NCBI GenBank assembly: GCA_021442155.1
Contig: CM038214.1
Location: 26,598,450-26,662,449 of the forward strand
Origin: Cymbidium sinense
Lineage: Eukaryota > Streptophyta > Magnoliopsida > Asparagales > Orchidaceae
Direction: 5' to 3'
Length of the DNA: 64,000 nt
A program made the translations under genes and the position numbers. Every line of letters starts with the position of its first letter. Position 1 is the first letter of the stretch. A model generated the notes under the pieces. That model did no database searches. It was not told the origin of the DNA and saw only the letters and a program-made list of their open reading frames with translations. This document shows positions 1 through 13,849 of this stretch, in pieces.

Positions 1-480
1 AATTGATTGGAACCAATGGGTCAAGTCTATACCAAATCACTTATGGAACTTGACCAAAGCCTCAATTGGCCAACTAGACCCAACCTAGCCCAATTGACCT
101 TAGACCCAACATGACCTAAAGGGGTCATGTTGAGCCAAAATTGAACTTAACCAAAATTGATTGGAAACAAAAATACCAATCCACTCCATATGACTAACCA
201 AACCTAAACCTACCCTTGACCTACCTCAAATAGGTCAAATGGGTCAAATAGGTCAACTTGACCCATTTGACCTAAGTGAAGTCATATGAGCCAAAACCAA
301 ATATATACCAAATTTATTTAAACCAAAGCCAGCAAAACATTTCAAATGGTCATATGAACTTTAACAAACCCTTGGTTTGGCCCAATTCGACCTATTGGTC
401 AACTCGACCCAAGTTGACCTAAATGGGTCAACATGAGCCAAACCCTATCAAATGGATTCCAAATATAATGAAACTTGGCC
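1..480. promoter_or_regulatory. Cluster of TTGACC/GGTCAA hexamers (W-box-like) in LTR
   Basis: I count 12 occurrences of TTGACC or its reverse complement in 480 bases, where about 0.2 would be expected by chance with even base use. TTGACY is the core W-box recognised by WRKY transcription factors. The cluster is repeated, with more copies, in the 3' LTR side at 27860-28770. The motif is seen directly. Any binding is inference, and the pattern could also reflect a short degenerate tandem repeat. Confidence 0.5.
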
Positions 481-3400
481 AAACCTAGTTTCTCCACATA
501 CCCAACATGTCCAAAGTAAAAAATAGCAAAATTACCATCCTACCCCTAGGCCATAGAACAAATTTTGGCCTAACCCATGGGTAATTTGGTCATACCCTCT
601 TCACAATCACTTGAGGCTTTCCTAAAAGCTCAAGGGGACTTAGTGATGAGTGGTGCACTTGGGTTTATTTGCCATTCCTTAGACCAAACCCAACCCCCTA
701 GCTTAAAATTGAAATTTCAAACTCCCTCTTAAGCTCAAATTCAGCACATGGGAAGTTGGCAACCCATTCCTTGGATCAAATTGACCATGTGCACACTCAA
801 AATAGATCAAACAACCTTCCAATCTCATTGGATCAAAATGGCAAGACCATTGACCATTCGATCCTTCAAGGGGAGATATACTCCTAATTCACTCTATTTT
901 CACACTCAAGGTTGATTGAAGAATAGGATGCCGAGGAGCCAGGGATTGATCCTAAGCCTCCTAGAGCTCTTCCCATTTTCTTCTTCTTTCGGCTTTTGAG
1001 CAGGTGAAAAATAGGGAGGTATAGTGAATTGCCAACTTCTTCTGCTTGATTTCCTCCCAATTCCTCTTTCTTCCCAGGACTAAGATCACTCAAGCTTCCA
1101 TTGGAGTTCCCATAATAAGGAAAGGAGCAATTGGATCAAATCCCCAAGGATCTTTAAGTGGTGTTGGTCCACAGAGCAAACCACACAATCTCAAGGCCTA
1201 GGAATTTTAATACGGGTTCATCTCCACTAAACGAAGCTACCTCATTTATCTCGAGCACCAGTGATCACCTCCGACGAGGTATGGAATTTTTCGATCACTA
1301 AACTCAATGTGGTGTGGAGCTTTGTGAAAGAAATTTTCACCTCATCATCGAATTTTGATAATTGGATTTGCCACTCTCTATCTCTAGATGGTGTGGGTTG
1401 ATTTTGGTTTCATTCCATGCTAGATCGAGCTTGGATCTTTTTCTTGATCATGGAAAGTCTCTATTGATCAAGGGGAAAGAACAGCTTCTCTCCATCGCAT
1501 TTTAGATGGAGAATTTAGATTTTATGTTATATATCCTTTATAAACCGTGGGTGAATCCTTAGTTGTCCGATCTTTGATCAAACGATAGAGAATATAAGTG
1601 CATGCACCACCATCGCCATTTGGGATGTGACATTTAAGTTACCCCCTCACGGGACGATGCATGTAAAGCGTTGTGCCATGCATACATCGCGACGTGGGCT
1701 AGGCTTAGGGTTAATTAAAATGCTTAATTAATTTCTAATTAATCCAAGGATCTTCTAAAATGCATAACTCATTTTAGAAAATTCAGAAAAATATGAAATA
1801 AAAGTCTATGATAGATAATTAAACCTAAAACACTTTAAAATTAATTTTGATGAGTTTTGAGTTATGTTTTTCTCTGAATTTGGGTTCTATTAGAAAGTGT
1901 ATTTTACTAATTACTTTTTAATTAGGCCTCGATTAATCCCAAATTTCTTGGGTATGTTTTGGGGATGACCTCACCTCTAATTTTCTTGGGATTTATTGAA
2001 GGCTTGATTAGAGTAATTGCATGTGGTTTCCTTAATTACCCTTCTCATGTAATTAAGCATATGATAGTGGTTTTACCCATGATTAGGGTTGATTAAGGTT
2101 AGATCCTAAGTAGGAGGTTTATGGAATAATTTTGGGGCATTTCCCTAAGCTATTCCCTAAACCCCCTCTTCTCTCCTTAATCTCCTCTTATAATTATCCC
2201 TTAATCAATTTTCTAAAATTCTAAAAAGTTCCAAAACTTAATTAATCTACCTTGGGTAGATGCTTGGGTGTTTAATAGCCTAAGTTCAATTAAGGAAATC
2301 AAAACAATTCATAAGTATGAAATGGTGTTTTAAAATTACTTCTAACCCCTTAGCTTAATTAACTTTTTTAATTGTGAGCCAAATTGCATTAGGCCTTTTC
2401 ATTATTAGGTGCATTGCAAATTTAAATTCCTTGTGGATTTTATGTCATCTCATTAGCTCATAATTATTTAGTTAATTCTTCTAAGGTGGTGTAGGTAAGG
2501 GTTAATTAAGTTACTTAATTCATACCTTAACCTAATCAATGCATAAAAATGGATCTAATTATTTAAAAATTAAACAAAAATATAAACACATGTGGGAATG
2601 GGTTAGGAATAATAAACTCATCTCACCTTTTCAAAATTAAATCAAACTTCAAACTAAACAAAAATCACTTTGAAATTCACTTTGATTTATTCTAAATTTT
2701 CTTATTCTATAAGAATGTCTTTAGATTTAAGTGAAGTGAGTTTGTTTACATGCTTTCATTACTTTGAATCTTTCCTCAACATGTTAAGTTGTATGCCATG
2801 TGATTTCGCATTCATAATTTCATGTTTCAAATTTTAAAATGAAATTGTTTACTTTATGTCAAATGTGCATGTGTTGGCTAAAATAAAATATGAGTGGCTA
2901 TTATCACTACTAAATCAAATTATTTTCAAAACTTATAAATGAAATATCAAATCTAAAGTACTACTTATACTTTAATTATAAGCTTGCATGTGAAATATTA
3001 TAAAGGTATGCTTAGTATAGGTTTCCTTTCTCTCTTATGTTGGTATAGTTTTGAATAGAATTTGGTGAGATATAAGGTTCATTTGAAAAGGACCTAATGC
3101 TCACCTAATTTCATCCTATTCATCCTATGCTACCATCTAAGAAGGGTTACCTACACTTACATAAATTGCATAAACAAAACAAATCTATTAAACAACTTTT
3201 GCATCTTCCTATTTCATTTCTTTTATATGCATGTTTGTATTTATGGAAAGTGGTATATTAACCTACAACCGAGGTTGTGAGGCTTTAAGTAGCCCTAAGT
3301 AGGTCTTGTACCTTACACCTCTGGTTAACAATGGCACTTTACTCACTTATGCCTTTCTTACTTTCATGTATGTATATGAAATTTTGGATAAGGAAAACCT

Positions 3401-3530
3401 TTTCTACTTAAGAAAAATCATGCATATTCAACTTCTAAATTTTCTTAAATGGATTACTTAGCATGCATCATAAAGTGTGTTAACTCTCATTTGTATGTAT
3501 AGATATGCTTAGGGTCCATCCATATGCATG

Positions 3531-3531
<1 letters not shown>

Positions 3532-3590
<59 letters not shown>
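3532..3590. repeat. (TA)n microsatellite in 5' LTR
   Basis: About 59 bases of uninterrupted alternating T and A. The matching position of the 3' LTR (about 31977-31987) has only about 11 bases, so the tract expanded or contracted after insertion. Confidence 0.95.
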
Positions 3591-3594
<4 letters not shown>

Positions 3595-6559
3595 GGAAAG
3601 AGATGAGTAATGTGTGTTATGTGAATTTTGATTCATTTTATTTAATCTTAAAATGCCTTTTCTTTGAATAGGTTTGTTTAGGGTTTATCTAAACTTAGGA
3701 TTCATTAAAATATGTAATCAAAACATTCACCTAAATAAAACTAAAATGTGAACCTACTTTAGAAAATTACTTAGGTTAGGGAAAGAGAAGTTCTCTTCTC
3801 TTTCCCTCTCTTCATAACTTAGTAATTAATTATAGGTTTCACTTAAACCAAATTAAAACATGAAATAAAATCAACCCAAAACAACTTAAACAACTTGAAA
3901 CCCTCCTCTAAGTTGAACATGTCTTCACACTTAGAAAATTTGAACTAAAGCCATAGCTAAGCATACCACACAAACCTTCAAAGCACACACATTAGCCTAA
4001 GTCACCACTTCTAGCCTTAGGTTAGGTCAGTGCATGGTTTGATGCTTTATTTTATTTTGTGATATATGTTTTAGAATGGATGTTAGGGTGTATGCTCATA
4101 GAATGAATGGTAGGATTCTTAGTCTAACTATTCTTTTCTGAGGATTGTGCTTAGTATCATAAATAAAAATATAAATGCTTTTGCTTGCGTGCTTTATACC
4201 TAAGCATAATCCATAGGCGGTGGACTTAGTCACCCATGTGTAGGGTGATAAGTCCAATATACATGCTTGGGATTTGTGTGGTGTGTTTTAGCTAACCTTT
4301 ATTTTGTAGGTGTTAGTTAGATTTCCACTTTTCCTTTTCATGTAAAAATTTGTATAATTAGGATTTTGGAATGATTTATTATGGGGATTAGGATGAGCAT
4401 TGGTCATAAGATCTTATCCTATGCACCATATGAAGCCTTAGATCATCTCCCATCCAACCATCCAAAGAAGGAACCAAAGAAGAAAAGAAAAGAAGAAAGA
4501 AGAGAAAAAAAAGAAGAATAAAGCTTGAAGACCCCCATAATAATGAATTCCTTTGCTTAATTGTAATTTAATTCTTTTGTAATCTGGGTTGTATAAGGGT
4601 AGAGCTCGCCACATTTTATATTTTAGGTTTGTGCGGTGGTGCCCGACCACAACGACCATTTATTCTTTTAGCGATTAGCTTTATAAATTGATTGATGATT
4701 TGTTTAGCTTTTGCATTAAGTGGCATGATTTTCCTAGTTTCTTCCTTGCTTTATGTATGTATGTGGATTAGGCTCTTTAGGAAAAATAAATCTTTTTTAC
4801 AACAATTCAAATTAAAAAATAACTCATAACCTCACCTAAAGCTTAGGTTTAAAATCAAGATAAAAGAATTAGCAACCCTTTAGATGAGCATTTCTTTATA
4901 ATATCATGCAAATGCATCTTATTTCACTCTTGATTGGAGGGCTTCCACCTTTTGCTAGAGAACCGGCTTGACCTTTGAGAGCCATGGTGGAAACTCACAT
5001 CCTCCCTTCTATTAATTTTGGCCAATAATCTTCTTTCTCATTCATTAGTCATAAAATCCTATTAGCAAGTCAAAATATTTATAAAAAATAAAAATAAAAG
5101 GAAATTTGAATTGCATTAGATTTAGCTCATTTAAAGCACGTCCCTTTACATGATCTAGTCTTTTCAGGGAGTGAGTTTAAGGACTTAGTCTCTTTCTAAA
5201 TAATAATGACCTAGCTATCTTGTGTAAGCATAAAGACTTGCCTGCATGAATTTAAAATCATTGGAAGAGTTAGTTGGCAGCCACCCCTAGGTGGTTGTAA
5301 GTCCAAGCCATTAGGTGGTTTGTCATCTCTTGTGGAGGCAAACCAACTACCCATTTTTCACCTTAGATTTAGGTTGTGCTTGGCCCCCATGAAGCTCCCT
5401 AGATTTAGGTTAGAGGTTGCTTCTCCCCTTTGTGGGCCATAAGCATAATTCCTCACCTCTTAGGCATTTCCTTAATCTTGTGTTAAGAATCTTAAGTCTA
5501 AAATTCTAATGAATTCAAATTAAACAAACTAAATCAATTTCAAAATGTAAAGCCCAATTATAGGATAGTTTGAGATGCTCATAGGTTTCCTAGCATCATG
5601 GGCATCTCCTACTTATCTTTCATTATGCTTGATAATAAATCCCTCTTTTGATCAATCCCATTTTGATCTTCAAAATAAATCGATTGATAGTCCTTTCCTA
5701 TTGAATCTTCAAAGACAATGATCATCTTGTCGAGTTTTCTATGGGATCCTCTCTTAGAACTTAATGAACTTAAAATAACCTTTACTTTTCATGTAAAGTA
5801 GGGGAAGAATCTGTACATTCATCATCCAGGAGTCATGAGGTGATTAGGTCCATTAAAGGATAGTGCTTTCTATCTTTCGAGATAGTACACTATTTTCTTG
5901 ATGAGGTACCTGATCACCTGAATAAGTACATCCGCGGATCTACATGATGTCTTACCAAGATGAATATCTATAGGTCTCTTATTTTCTTTCTCCCTACAGA
6001 TTTGAAGGAAACTCCCTATAAGAATTTATTAACCATGGATTTTTCTAGCGACTCCATTGGGGATGGTTCCTCTCTCCATCTTTGGTAAATGATTGTTATC
6101 TTTGAGTATCGATAGTGGGTTTGTACTTTGGTATGAATCCAAGACTATCCTTCTTTTCATTGGCACTTAGCTCATTTCATTCTTGAGTTAAGTTAGCCAA
6201 CATCTTTAGGTTTTAGGACCGCATTCCTTGTTGGTCTTAAAACCCCGTTGGGTCCTCAATGGGTAAAATGAAGATCTAAATAAAAAAAAACATCTTTAAG
6301 ACTTCTTATCATTTTCATGATAAGAAAGGTTCATCCTAAAATAATAAATCTTCCATAAAGAACTTTTATCAAAAGCACCTTTCCAAAAATGCACTTAATA
6401 AAATATTTTCCACAAAATTTCTTCACCCTCATTTAATAATTCACATAATTGTTTCATGTTCCAAAACCACAAATTATCATCTTTTTTCAATTCACTTTAA
6501 TGAACAATCATTTTTTTAAAAAAAAAATCATAATCATAATCATAAAGTTTTCAAAAGCA

Positions 6560-8530
6560 CACATGAATCTTTCTCATTCACACTTATTGAATGGAAAGTT
6601 CATTTGTAAAATAAAAAAATTTTAAACAAAAGCATACATGAATACCTTCATTTAATATACTCAATTTATTAAATGAAGATTTCATTCAACTAAAATAAAA
6701 TATCATTTTAAATCCCACATATGTTTTAAGTTGGAATTCTCTTTCAAAAAAAAAAAAGAAAAAGAAAAAACAATCACACAAAATTTCATACTTCAAAAAT
6801 AAAAATTGATCTCCATTCTACATACCTAAATTTGTTGAATGGAGGCCCTCTTTTCAAAACATTAAAATCAACAATCATATTTCAAAAAAAAAATTCAAAC
6901 AACATTTGGAACTTCATTTAACATATCCAAATTTGTTAAGTGAAGTCTCCAAATTCTAAATCCAAAAATTTTCTAAACACATTTTGGAACCTCACTTAGA
7001 ATAATTGGATTTATAAGTAAAGTTTCCAAATCTAAAATCAAAAATCAACAATCATATTTCAAAAAAATTTCAAAACACATTTAGAATTTCATTTAGCATA
7101 ATCAAATTTAATAAGTAAAGTTTCCAAATCCAAAATTAAAATCAATAATCATAATTCAAAAAATTTTCAAATCACATTTGGAATTTCATTTAGCATAATC
7201 AAATTTGCTAAGTAAAGTTTCCAAATCAAAATCAAAATCAATCATTTCAAAAAAATTTCAAAACACATTTGGAATTTCATTTAGCATAATCAAATTTGCT
7301 AAGTAAAGTTTCCAAATCAAAATCAAAATAAACAAATATTTCAAAAAAAATTTCAAAACACATTTGGAATTTCATAGCATAATCAAATTTGCTAAGTGAA
7401 GTTTCAAATCAAAATCAAAATCAATAATTATATTTTAAAATTTTCAAACATACATTTAACTTCATAGCATAATCAATTTTTAAGTGAAGTTTCCAAATCA
7501 AAATCAAAATCAACAATCATATTTCAAAAAAAATTCAAACATACATTTGGAACCTCACTTAGCATAAATTAAATTTTAAGTAAAGTTTCCAAATTGAAAA
7601 TCAAAATCAATCATATTTCAAAATTTTCTAAACACATTTGGAACCTCCATTAATATACCCAAATTTGGTGAAGTCTCCAAATCCCAAAATTCAAAATTTT
7701 CAAAATATTTTTAATTTCACTTAGCATAATCAAATTTGCTAAGTAAAGTTTCCAAATCCAAAATCAAAATCTACATATCTCAAAATTTTCAAAAAAATTT
7801 CAAACTTTATTTATACCCAAATTTTTAAGTAAAACAAATCAAAATCAAAATTTTCAAACACCATTTGGAAATTCTCTCTTAGCATACCAAATTTTATAGA
7901 AGTTTCCATTTTCAAAATCAAAATCAAAATTTTAATTTGAAATTTCATTTAGCATACTCAAATTTGCTAAGTGAAATTTCCATTACATAAAACCAAGTGG
8001 GACTTCATCTTTAGCATACCAAATTTACTAAAGTTGAATCTCCACATTCAAAACACTTCAAAAACAAAACAAAATACTTAGGATTCCCTTAACATAACAA
8101 ATTTGCTAAGGATCCTACCCTTTTTTAAAAATAAAAATGTTTCCAAAAAATGAAACACTTAGGATTTTCTTAGCATACTTAAATTTGTTAAGAATCCTAT
8201 TTTCAAAAATAAAACAAAACACACTTAGATTCTTCACTAAGCATACTTAAATTTGCTAAGTAAGAATTCTAAATTTTCCAAAATAATCGAACACAAATAA
8301 AATCATTTTGAATTTTTTAAAGGAAAGGGTCCTCAAAATCACAAAATTCAAATTCAAAACATAAATGAACCTATGGAAGCATCCTATCAAAAATTTTGAA
8401 TCCATATTTCAACATAACTAAATTTGTTGAAGTTTGGATTCATATTCAAATTCCTCTTTCAATCAATCTCTTCAAATCTATTTGAACCCTAGTTAACGCT
8501 TCCAAGTTGTTGGATGTGGGTTCAAATTTT
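6560..8530. repeat. ~95-bp tandem array with a hairpin in each unit (distal 5' LTR)
   Basis: About 20 degenerate units. The spacing of a shared CACATTTGG block at 6978, 7076, 7173, 7264 and 7359 is 91-98 bp. Most units carry an inverted repeat around a 9-12-base A/T loop. Examples are 6646-6678 (12-bp perfect stem), 6811-6844, 6911-6946, 7719-7744 (8 bp perfect), 7940-7979 (15-bp stem with one G-T pair), 8398-8441 and 8481-8526. Stem bases differ between units in compensating pairs. A related array lies at 49960-51130. No coding capacity was seen. Confidence 0.85.
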
Positions 8531-8540
8531 CAAAATTCAA

Positions 8541-10257
8541 AATTCAAAATTTATGGATATAAAAAATTGATACAAGTTCATTTTTTATTGCAGATTCTTT
8601 TTAATTAGTGTATTATAGTTCAGTGTCAGTTTACTACAGTTGTGCAAATGGCCAGTTCTTAGAAATTTGTCTTCACCTTCTCTCACGGTATGGATCTAGC
8701 TTTAAAGTAGACCAACTTCCCTCATTTGGACTGTACCCACTTAATCCACTTTGGCCAGGGATTTGAGGGGGCCAGGATCACTTGTGAGGGCATTCCCCTC
8801 ACTACAGTCAACAAGAAGAAGGTGATCGGGTAGAAGCCAATCATTAGAATAGATTTACCATCTAATTTCGATGTCTCCTCACTAAGAGGAAAGCTATGGT
8901 AGTACCTAAACTTGTTGATTATAGTTCCAAGATGATCGGTTCCAATTGCGTTCATCCTAGAGTTTCCTATTGCCCAGTGAGCACCATTTGTACCCTGGGT
9001 AAGGCTCCCCTTTTAGGGATTGCCTCCCACATTTGAGTATGGGTCTACACTCCTCCTCCCACCCATACAGGAAGCGTATGGTCAAATGGTTCCACACTCG
9101 GATAGCCAGAGAGCTAGAGGCAGCCTCGATTAGCCATGGATGAGTCTCCCATGATCACTTCACCACTGGTTAGAAAACCAATTTCATCCTCTCTCGGATG
9201 AGAAGATGCCGGAGGATTTCATCACTCTCCCCGGTGCACTTGCGGCATAGTTTCTAGGAGTAGGAGGTCATGCACGGCCTCGTTTTTATGCTAGGTAGGC
9301 GAGCATGTCAGTACTAATTCAAACTTTGATCTGTTATCCCCACAGTGTAGAGAGGATGATTCGTTAGGAGAGGGCCCGTGAGGCCCATACATCACACTTA
9401 GAGAGAGGTTGGGTTTTAATTAGCTTGGAATTTTCTAGCTGTGCGCTACTGCGTTGACCATGATAGTATTCTCCTCAGGACCACCATAGAGGGTAGTTCT
9501 TGTGCAGAGTTGGTGAGTCTCCTCATGCTTTACCCTCGTCTCCATCACCGGTGTAGGTTTTAGCATCTCCCATTCCATCTAAGGCCATGAAGGGCCTCAG
9601 GGTGTACCCTTGGTGATCCGGTATGGCCAAGGGATCCTACCCTCCCACCACCCATTGTCATAGGCGAGCTCTCTGCGACCCTCCTAGTGGTGGTGCGGAA
9701 GAGTGGCGACCACGGAGCATCATGTTATTCCTTCACCAACTCCTCCCATACGGGATGCAAAATGGTGATTATCACGGATATTCTATGATTCCATTGTAGC
9801 ATAGTAGATCATCCAAGGATTACCCTTATTACATCTAGTATCGTCGGTCTCATTCTTAGTGAGTACATGGATTGACTCCCGATTCTGGTGAGGTCCGGTG
9901 CCTCTCGATGCATAATAATCACATTTAATTGACCCAAACTATTTGTACTCTGAGTTAGATCGATCCTTAGATGAGATAGTTGAACTATCATGGAGAAGAA
10001 GGAGATCTTAGAATGCGGGGTTGATGAAGAGAGAGTTAGCTTCGATTCCAATAAAGATGACTTGATTGGGGCATTCAGTTAGGATATGCATGGTTGATAC
10101 TAGATGATCTCTTCTTAGGGATCAACAAGCCATGGAAGATGATGAGATTGATCAAGGAGACACCTCAGAATAAGCCCATCACCTCTGACAGTAGTTAAGG
10201 AAGAAATATGAGTAGATTGATAGGATGGCACAATAATTATAGGACTTATTAGTTGTA
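8541..10257 (+). other. Gypsy internal leader, no recognisable gene
   Basis: Lies between the LTR array and the first gag-like reading frame. It is distinctly less AT-rich than its surroundings, especially 8980-9760. The plus-strand frames are full of stops and show no motif I recognise. A 77-codon minus-strand frame at 8722-8955 is probably chance. By position this should hold the primer binding site and 5' leader, but no PBS was identified. Confidence 0.5.
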
Positions 10258-12060
10258 GTGTCAGTGCTTCAGAAACAAGCCGCTCTAATGCATCCTAGTA
10301 CAGTTGATGTCAGTCAGCCTGAGCTAGTGCATGTCTTAGACCCATTTAAGACTCTACCTCTCATTGAGCAAGGTAGCACTAGCCTATATAAGAAGGTAGT
10401 GGATAGTACCTCCATATATGAAAATGATCTAAAATCCATGGTTGAGCAAGAGGTGGAAGCTTTGGCTCAAGCAGGAGGATCATCGGTTCAAAGGGTAGAC
10501 CCTACAAGGAATTTGATGCTATCAGTATCCCAAGGGTTTCATGCCTCCTTCTTCAGCTTGATGGCGGTGGGGCAGAGGCATATAGCTCACTTAGGGCGGT
10601 TATTGCAATGGTGGCGTGATGCTTTACTCTTTTCTCTTTAGATAGCCTGGCGGTATCACTTTTGATTGGTATCTTTGAAATGCCAATGGTTCAATAAAGA
10701 CATTCTTGATAGAGCAACTCTTCATCAAAGATTTCTGGAGCTTAGGAAAGGGTTAATGTAAATGATCTCGATTTATATTATGACACTCAGATGTATCATT
10801 GAGATTCTCTTGAAGAATATCCATGGCAGGTCACCTTCATGCTTAAAGGGCTTCACTATCAAGACATTTGAGAAGCTAATCAACAAGGCTCTAAAGAGGC
10901 CAAACTACCTTTTGATCGGTTGCCCAGCATAAATCCCAAAGGATTATGAGAAGAAACACGAGCGGTAGTAGTTGATAAGGGAAGTAACTAGAGATCGTTC
11001 AGAGACCATGACCTCGGTAGCCTCCACCTCCTTTGCCACCAGCAACCATACCTCCACCTCCACGGCCACACCACCGCCTCAACCATACCACTAACGACAT
11101 GACATACATCCATGCATGGTAGCTATGGTCCACCTACTCTCTTTAGATAAGTTAAAATAAACCTTAATCTTTTAAGAGGAATGTCAGAAAATCTTTAAGA
11201 ATCTCTTAAAGAAACATAATTTTCAGCAGAGCTTGGGAGATCGAGGAAGTAGGTAAAAGTCATGATCAAACCCTTACCTCATATGCTAGGCCATTTTGGA
11301 GGATTGCTTCACATTCAAGGTGGCTTGAACACACTTCAAGTGTTGTAGTTATCCCAAAGGAATACCTTGTGGAACAACCTTCTATTTCCATTAGGGTAAT
11401 CATTGGAGATACAAGTTATCTAAAAAAAGAAGGTTGGGACATTTCTTTGTCTAAAATCTCAAGAAAATAATTTAGATCAAGAAGCTTTCCTTGCAGTGAG
11501 TGGATCAAACCTTCAACAATAGGAAGGTTTTTGCAAGTTGCTAGTGCCAACTCTAGGAAAGTGGAGAGACATCATGTGTCGGCAGGATAGCCCTTTAGCA
11601 GCCCGTCAGTTATCTTCTGCGACTTCCACACCGATGACTTCTAACATTTCAGCTAGCTCTTCTGTTTCTTCTACTAGTAGAACTCTTGTATCAATGGATA
11701 AGGGCATCAAATCCATAACTCCACTCACTCTACTTGACTTCTACTTTGTACCCCCAAATAATTCTATGAAATTGAAGAATAAAGTTGATTTGATTTACAT
11801 CCGTGTCTCTTCTGATGAGTTATCTTCTTCTATTCATAATGATAACTCTCCAAGTCTAATTAGCTATAATAATTTTGATCTTCCTCTTTTTGATTCAGAG
11901 TTGCACTTTCTAACTCTGAATACTACGAGTTAACCTCTTAAGATAGACTTAGAATCATCTGATTCTGAGAATCACATAGGAGAAGCTATAGGTGAGCCTG
12001 AAGTGTGTAGAACTTGGCTCCACCTTGCCTCAAGAGATTACCAAAGTCAACCTCCATAGT
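10258..12060 (+). pseudogene. Gypsy gag remnant
   Basis: An open frame at 10258-10641 is followed by several broken frames. In another frame near 10580-10620 the residues LRAVIAMVA resemble the conserved start of the Tat/gypsy gag core (the ...AFRAVIAMVG region), so a frameshift lies within the core. Downstream, a fragment resembling the IGDTSYLKKEG part of gag-protease linkers is readable near 11400. Further stops are spread to 12060. Gag would form the virus-like particle that packages element RNA, but this copy cannot make a full product. The call rests on motif resemblance plus position ahead of protease and RT. Confidence 0.6.
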
Positions 12061-12154
12061 GGCAAGGTTCAACCTCCTAAGGTAGCACCTAGATAAAGGA
12101 AAATAAGTCATTGGTACTGAAGATCAAGAAGCCCTTTCACAAGATGCTCCACCC

Positions 12155-12790
12155 TTGGTTCTGCTTGTGGAAATCCAGTCGAAGGTGGACTACAACATCT
12201 TTTCTCATCTAAGAAAGTTTCCATCTAAGCTAAGCATTTACAATGCGCTCATCTTATCCAAAGAGATGAGAGAATCACTAATCAAGGCTCTCCTTGATCC
12301 TAAAATATGCTTAGCTCAGTTGATCGCTATAGGTGAGGAATCACATTATGTAAAAAAAGTCCAAGGGATCACCTTCACAGATGAAAACCTTCTACTGGGG
12401 GACTTGGAGCATAATCATCCCCTTTACATTATCGACATGGGTGTTCAAACTCCCGGGTTTCTCATGGATTGGTGCATCAAAATATTATGAGTCTAAAGAC
12501 CTACTTGAAGATGCGACATCTCTACACTCTGAGGAGATAGGATGATGTTAAGAGGATTCAATGATCAAGGTGATCGGGCTTTAGGTTCTATAGTGTTACC
12601 GTTAGAGATCGGTGACTGGAAGACTGAAGCAAAATTCTACATAATTGATTTGAATACTTCATTCACTGCTTTGCTTGGTAGGCCTGGGATACATGATAAC
12701 AAGATCGTTCCATTCTTCCTTCAGCAGTGCATCAAGTTCAGAAATGATGGAATTGAGTACCGTGTCAATATGGATGAAAAGCCATTTTAA
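12155..12790 (+). pseudogene. Gypsy aspartic protease, frameshifted at active site
   Basis: Two overlapping frames together span a retropepsin domain. The first (12155-12490) carries the conserved upstream block with FPSKLSIYNALILSKEMRES and ITFTDENLLLGD, typical of plant Tat/gypsy polyproteins. The second (12542-12790) carries the GFNDQGDRALGSI strand and LLGRPGIHD, the usual LGRPWIH with Trp replaced by Gly. Between them the expected D-[ST/G]-G-[AS]-S active site reads GAT, one extra T, then GGT GCA TCA (Gly-Ala-Ser), so one inserted base breaks the frame exactly at the catalytic loop. Protease would normally mature the Gag-Pol polyprotein. Confidence 0.75.
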
Positions 12791-13830
12791 ATTAGAGAGG
12801 TTGAGATCTAAGAGGATGCGACCTACTATCTTCCTCAAAACACCATTTCTCATTAACTTGGATAAAATTCAAATGCAAATGCAAAAGCAGAAGAAAATGA
12901 AGCAAAAGAAAGATAAAAAAATGAAAAGAAAAAAGTCTAGCACACAATAAAGGGGAATTGAAGAAGAAGTGGATCCGTATATCACATTCCACCCACAGTT
13001 CATTCCATCATATGAACATGTGGGCGAATGGCTCAACCTCCACCAGACAAAGGTAGAGGCAAAAATAAAGGCAGTTCTAGAGGTGGGAGACCCCCTAGTT
13101 GGCCTTCAGCCAATAGAGATAGTGTTCCAGTTCATAAGAGTACCCCTACTATTCACATAGACTTGGAATCTAGCTTAGAGGATGAATATAATGTGATTAG
13201 TATACTAGCCAACCCTCTTAACAGGTTCCATTGGAGGTAACTTTTGATCCAGCCAGAGGCAAATACCATGCCTCCAAGAAAAGCAAAGTATTCGAATCTA
13301 GTTTATGTGAAACTATCAGGCAATAGTTGGGAACCTTAGCTCTAACCTCACTCACATCTCAAAAAGTTGAAGGTTTAGTAGTTAAGGAAGTCCCTAAGTC
13401 TTCCAGTGACATGAAGCAGAAGAGGTTCTTTTTGGGTTCATCATCCTCAAGTCCAGAGCTCGATGTAGGACTTGAGGAAGTTACATTTAAAGAATTAATA
13501 GAATTACCTTTTGGATTTTACTCACCTTGTGTTCAAAATTTTATACAAAAAGGTTTAGCTCATCACACTTGGTCCAAACATAGGTCAGAATACTTCAAAA
13601 AGCTTTGGAACAATACAGGCAGGGAAGCACAATCAAGAGCAGGACTAGAATTCGGTATAATGGGTCCGGTCGATGATGAAGATTATTGTCTAGTTCTTAC
13701 CAACCATTTGGATTCTAATAGGTTCTTCTCACACATCCCCAACTCTTATGAGAGTGTGTGTTTAGAAACTTTAGATGATCTAGATGATCTCCAAGTCAAA
13801 GAGGTACCGCTAGAATTTTAAGAGGAGATT
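12791..13830 (+). pseudogene. Gypsy protease-RT linker region
   Basis: Short overlapping frames include a Lys/Gln/Met-rich stretch (about 12860-12950), a GRGKNKGSSRGG basic segment (about 13050-13090) and a 164-codon open frame at 13327-13821. The last is acidic at its end and ends just before the RT N-terminus. I recognise no enzyme domain. Tat-lineage polyproteins have a variable linker here, and position and strand support that reading. The 13327-13821 frame is one of the longest intact frames in this element. Confidence 0.5.
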
Positions 13831-13849
13831 CATTCAACAATCGAGATTC

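Larger units (their letters stand above)
1..8540 (+). repeat. 5' LTR, right part
   Basis: Bases 1-6036 align collinearly with 28290-34560. Over the first ~180 aligned bases I count about nine differences (roughly 95% identity), with further small indels later, so the insertion is not recent. The segment is non-coding. It starts with a dense TTGACC/GGTCAA region, contains a long TA microsatellite, and ends in a hairpin-bearing tandem array (6560-8530). The end near 8540 is set by where the array stops. No clear CA end plus PBS was recognised. Confidence 0.75.

Noticed and set aside
8722..10051. Minus-strand frames of 77-80 codons in the gypsy leader
   Set aside because: No motif, opposite to element transcription, and length expected by chance in less AT-rich DNA.
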